DNA of 7,190 bases, taken from the NCBI GenBank assembly GCA_013203855.1, contig JABMPG010000069.1:1-7190 (forward strand), read 5' to 3'. The position numbers and the translations under genes were made by a program. Below the pieces are notes generated by a model. The model had not been told where the DNA came from and did no database searches. It worked only from the letters and a program-made list of their open reading frames with translations. Shown here in pieces: positions 6,173 through 7,190 of this stretch; positions within the stretch are counted from its first letter, which is position 1; every line of letters begins with the position of its first letter. The DNA comes from a bacterium. GTDB lineage: Bacteria > Sumerlaeota > Sumerlaeia > UBA8349.

Positions 6173-7189
6173 TCAGGCCGGGTTTCCGACCTTGCGGTGG
6201 GTGTGCCGGATGGAGCTGTTCGGGTGGTCGTGGGTTCGCACCAGCCAGTTGAGCATGCGGTCGCGCATCTCATTGAGGAGCTCCGGGTTTTCGAGCGCCA
6301 GGTTGTGGACCTCCTCGGGGCGCTCTGTCATGTCGAACAGCATCGGGGTCTCCCAGTCCGGTGAATAAATGTACTTGTATCGATTCGTCACGACGGTCGT
6401 GGCGGTCTCGTCCTCGACAAATGCCTCCTCGCGGACGTAGTTTCCCTTGCCGGTGAGAAATGGCATGAGACTTTCGCCGAAAGGATACTGGCGTTGCTTG
6501 CCGTCAGCTCCGGCGACCTCGAGAAAGGTGGGCGCCAGATCCTGCCGCTCGACCACGCGGTCCACTGTTTTCTTTTTCTTCAGTTTTCCCGGCCACGAAA
6601 CGACCAGGGGCGCGTTGATCGTGCCCTTGAAATGGACATGCTTGCCCCAGACACCGTGATCGCCCAGGTTTACGCCGTGATCGCTGGTGAAAACGATGAT
6701 CGTGTTCTCGTACCGGCCGTTCTCGCGAAGCGCCTCGATGAGTCGTCCCACCTGGTCGTCTATGAGCGAGACCATGCCGTAGTGATAGGCACGCGCCTGC
6801 TGCATTTCTTCGACGGAATGGTCCTGCCAGAAACGTTCGGAGCGGACGCGGATAGTCTCGGGGATGTTGTTGGGGATCTCTTTGATCGGCGGCGGCATGT
6901 CTTCGGGTTTGTACATGCTGGCGTAGGGTTCGGGAGGATCGAGGGGCGAATGGGGCCCGACGAAGTTCAGCCACAGGAAGAAGGGTTTCTCCTGGTCATA
7001 GGAGCGGATCCAATTGGCAGCCTCCCGCGTGATGAAAACGTCGTGCGCATCCTCGGCTTCCACCGGGCTGGGCTGAAGAAATCCGGGCACGGTCGGGGCG
7101 TACTTTTCCTTGAAGGCCTCCTCGTATTTCTCCAGAAGTCCCTTCCCCCTCAGATATTCCGTGTAGGGGCACTTGTACCAGCTACGATA
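6173..7189 (-). CDS. Sulfatase (alkaline phosphatase superfamily), C-terminal 338 residues; 5' end outside window
   Basis: The frame is open from the window edge (first full codon 7189-7187, beginning YRSWYKCPYTEY) to TGA 6175-6173. The GTG at 7090 is internal (valine) and not a start. Visible motifs in order are KPFFLWLNFVGPHSPLDPP (the conserved F-x-GPH region with an active-site histidine), ARAYHYGMVSLIDDQVGRL, then IIVFTSDHG at about 6703-6674 (metal-binding Asp and His), WGKH with the conserved lysine region, NAPLVVSWPGKL, DLAPTFLEVAG, and a C-terminal RYKYIYSPDWETPMLFD subdomain. This is the formylglycine-dependent sulfatase family, which hydrolyses sulfate esters, usually in the periplasm or outside the cell. 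The N-terminal CxPSR-type motif and signal peptide would lie beyond the window, so catalytic competence and the S1 subfamily cannot be judged. Its target is probably a sulfated glycan, inferred from the esterase neighbours. It precedes the esterase pair by 329 bp in the same direction but is probably a separate unit. Confidence 0.93.
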   Translation of the reverse strand, partial: YRSWYKCPYTEYLRGKGLLEKYEEAFKEKYAPTVPGFLQPSPVEAEDAHDVFITREAANWIRSYDQEKPFFLWLNFVGPHSPLDPPEPYASMYKPEDMPPPIKEIPNNIPETIRVRSERFWQDHSVEEMQQARAYHYGMVSLIDDQVGRLIEALRENGRYENTIIVFTSDHGVNLGDHGVWGKHVHFKGTINAPLVVSWPGKLKKKKTVDRVVERQDLAPTFLEVAGADGKQRQYPFGESLMPFLTGKGNYVREEAFVEDETATTVVTNRYKYIYSPDWETPMLFDMTERPEEVHNLALENPELLNEMRDRMLNWLVRTHDHPNSSIRHTHRKVGNPA

Positions 7190-7190
7190 C

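Overview
All supported genes lie on the minus strand, so transcription runs from high to low coordinates. The window looks like a stretch of GC-rich (about 60% by eye) bacterial chromosome. A sulfatase, two secreted sialate O-acetylesterase-type proteins and polysaccharide glycosyltransferases together are typical of the PVC superphylum (Planctomycetota, Verrucomicrobiota, Lentisphaerota, Kiritimatiellota). That assignment is an inference from gene content and is not proven by any single marker here.

In the order of transcription, the first gene (7189 to 6173) is the C-terminal 338 residues of a formylglycine-type sulfatase whose 5' end lies beyond the window. A 329-bp spacer follows (6172 to 5844). 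It contains no convincing gene but does contain a good sigma70-like promoter (TTGACG-17 bp-TACACT, 5957 to 5929). This promoter should drive a two-gene unit of tandem paralogues, both sialate O-acetylesterase-like (SASA/SGNH) proteins with signal peptides (5843 to 4314 and 4265 to 2718). They are separated by 48 bp and are about 59% identical by hand count. A perfect 20-nt-arm inverted repeat (2653 to 2694) follows the second stop codon and probably ends or processes this transcript.

After the hairpin comes a tightly packed second unit: two GT4-type (GT-B fold) glycosyltransferases (2563 to 1310 and 1320 to 172, overlapping by 11 bp), then the first 58 codons of a radical SAM protein (175 to 1), which starts in a 4-bp ATGA overlap and is cut by the window edge just after the first cysteine of its iron-sulfur motif. 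This is an envelope or exopolysaccharide assembly operon in which a radical SAM enzyme is translationally coupled to the glycosyltransferases.

The upstream half is therefore catabolic (desulfation and deacetylation of external glycans), and the downstream half is biosynthetic (cytoplasmic sugar transfer). The hairpin suggests the two halves are separate transcripts. I do not see a clearly new defence or mobile system, nor any RNA gene, CRISPR array or insertion sequence. The most interesting points are the radical SAM gene coupled to the glycosyltransferases, the paralogue pair that diverges just after its nucleophile motif, and the long hairpin without a U-tract.
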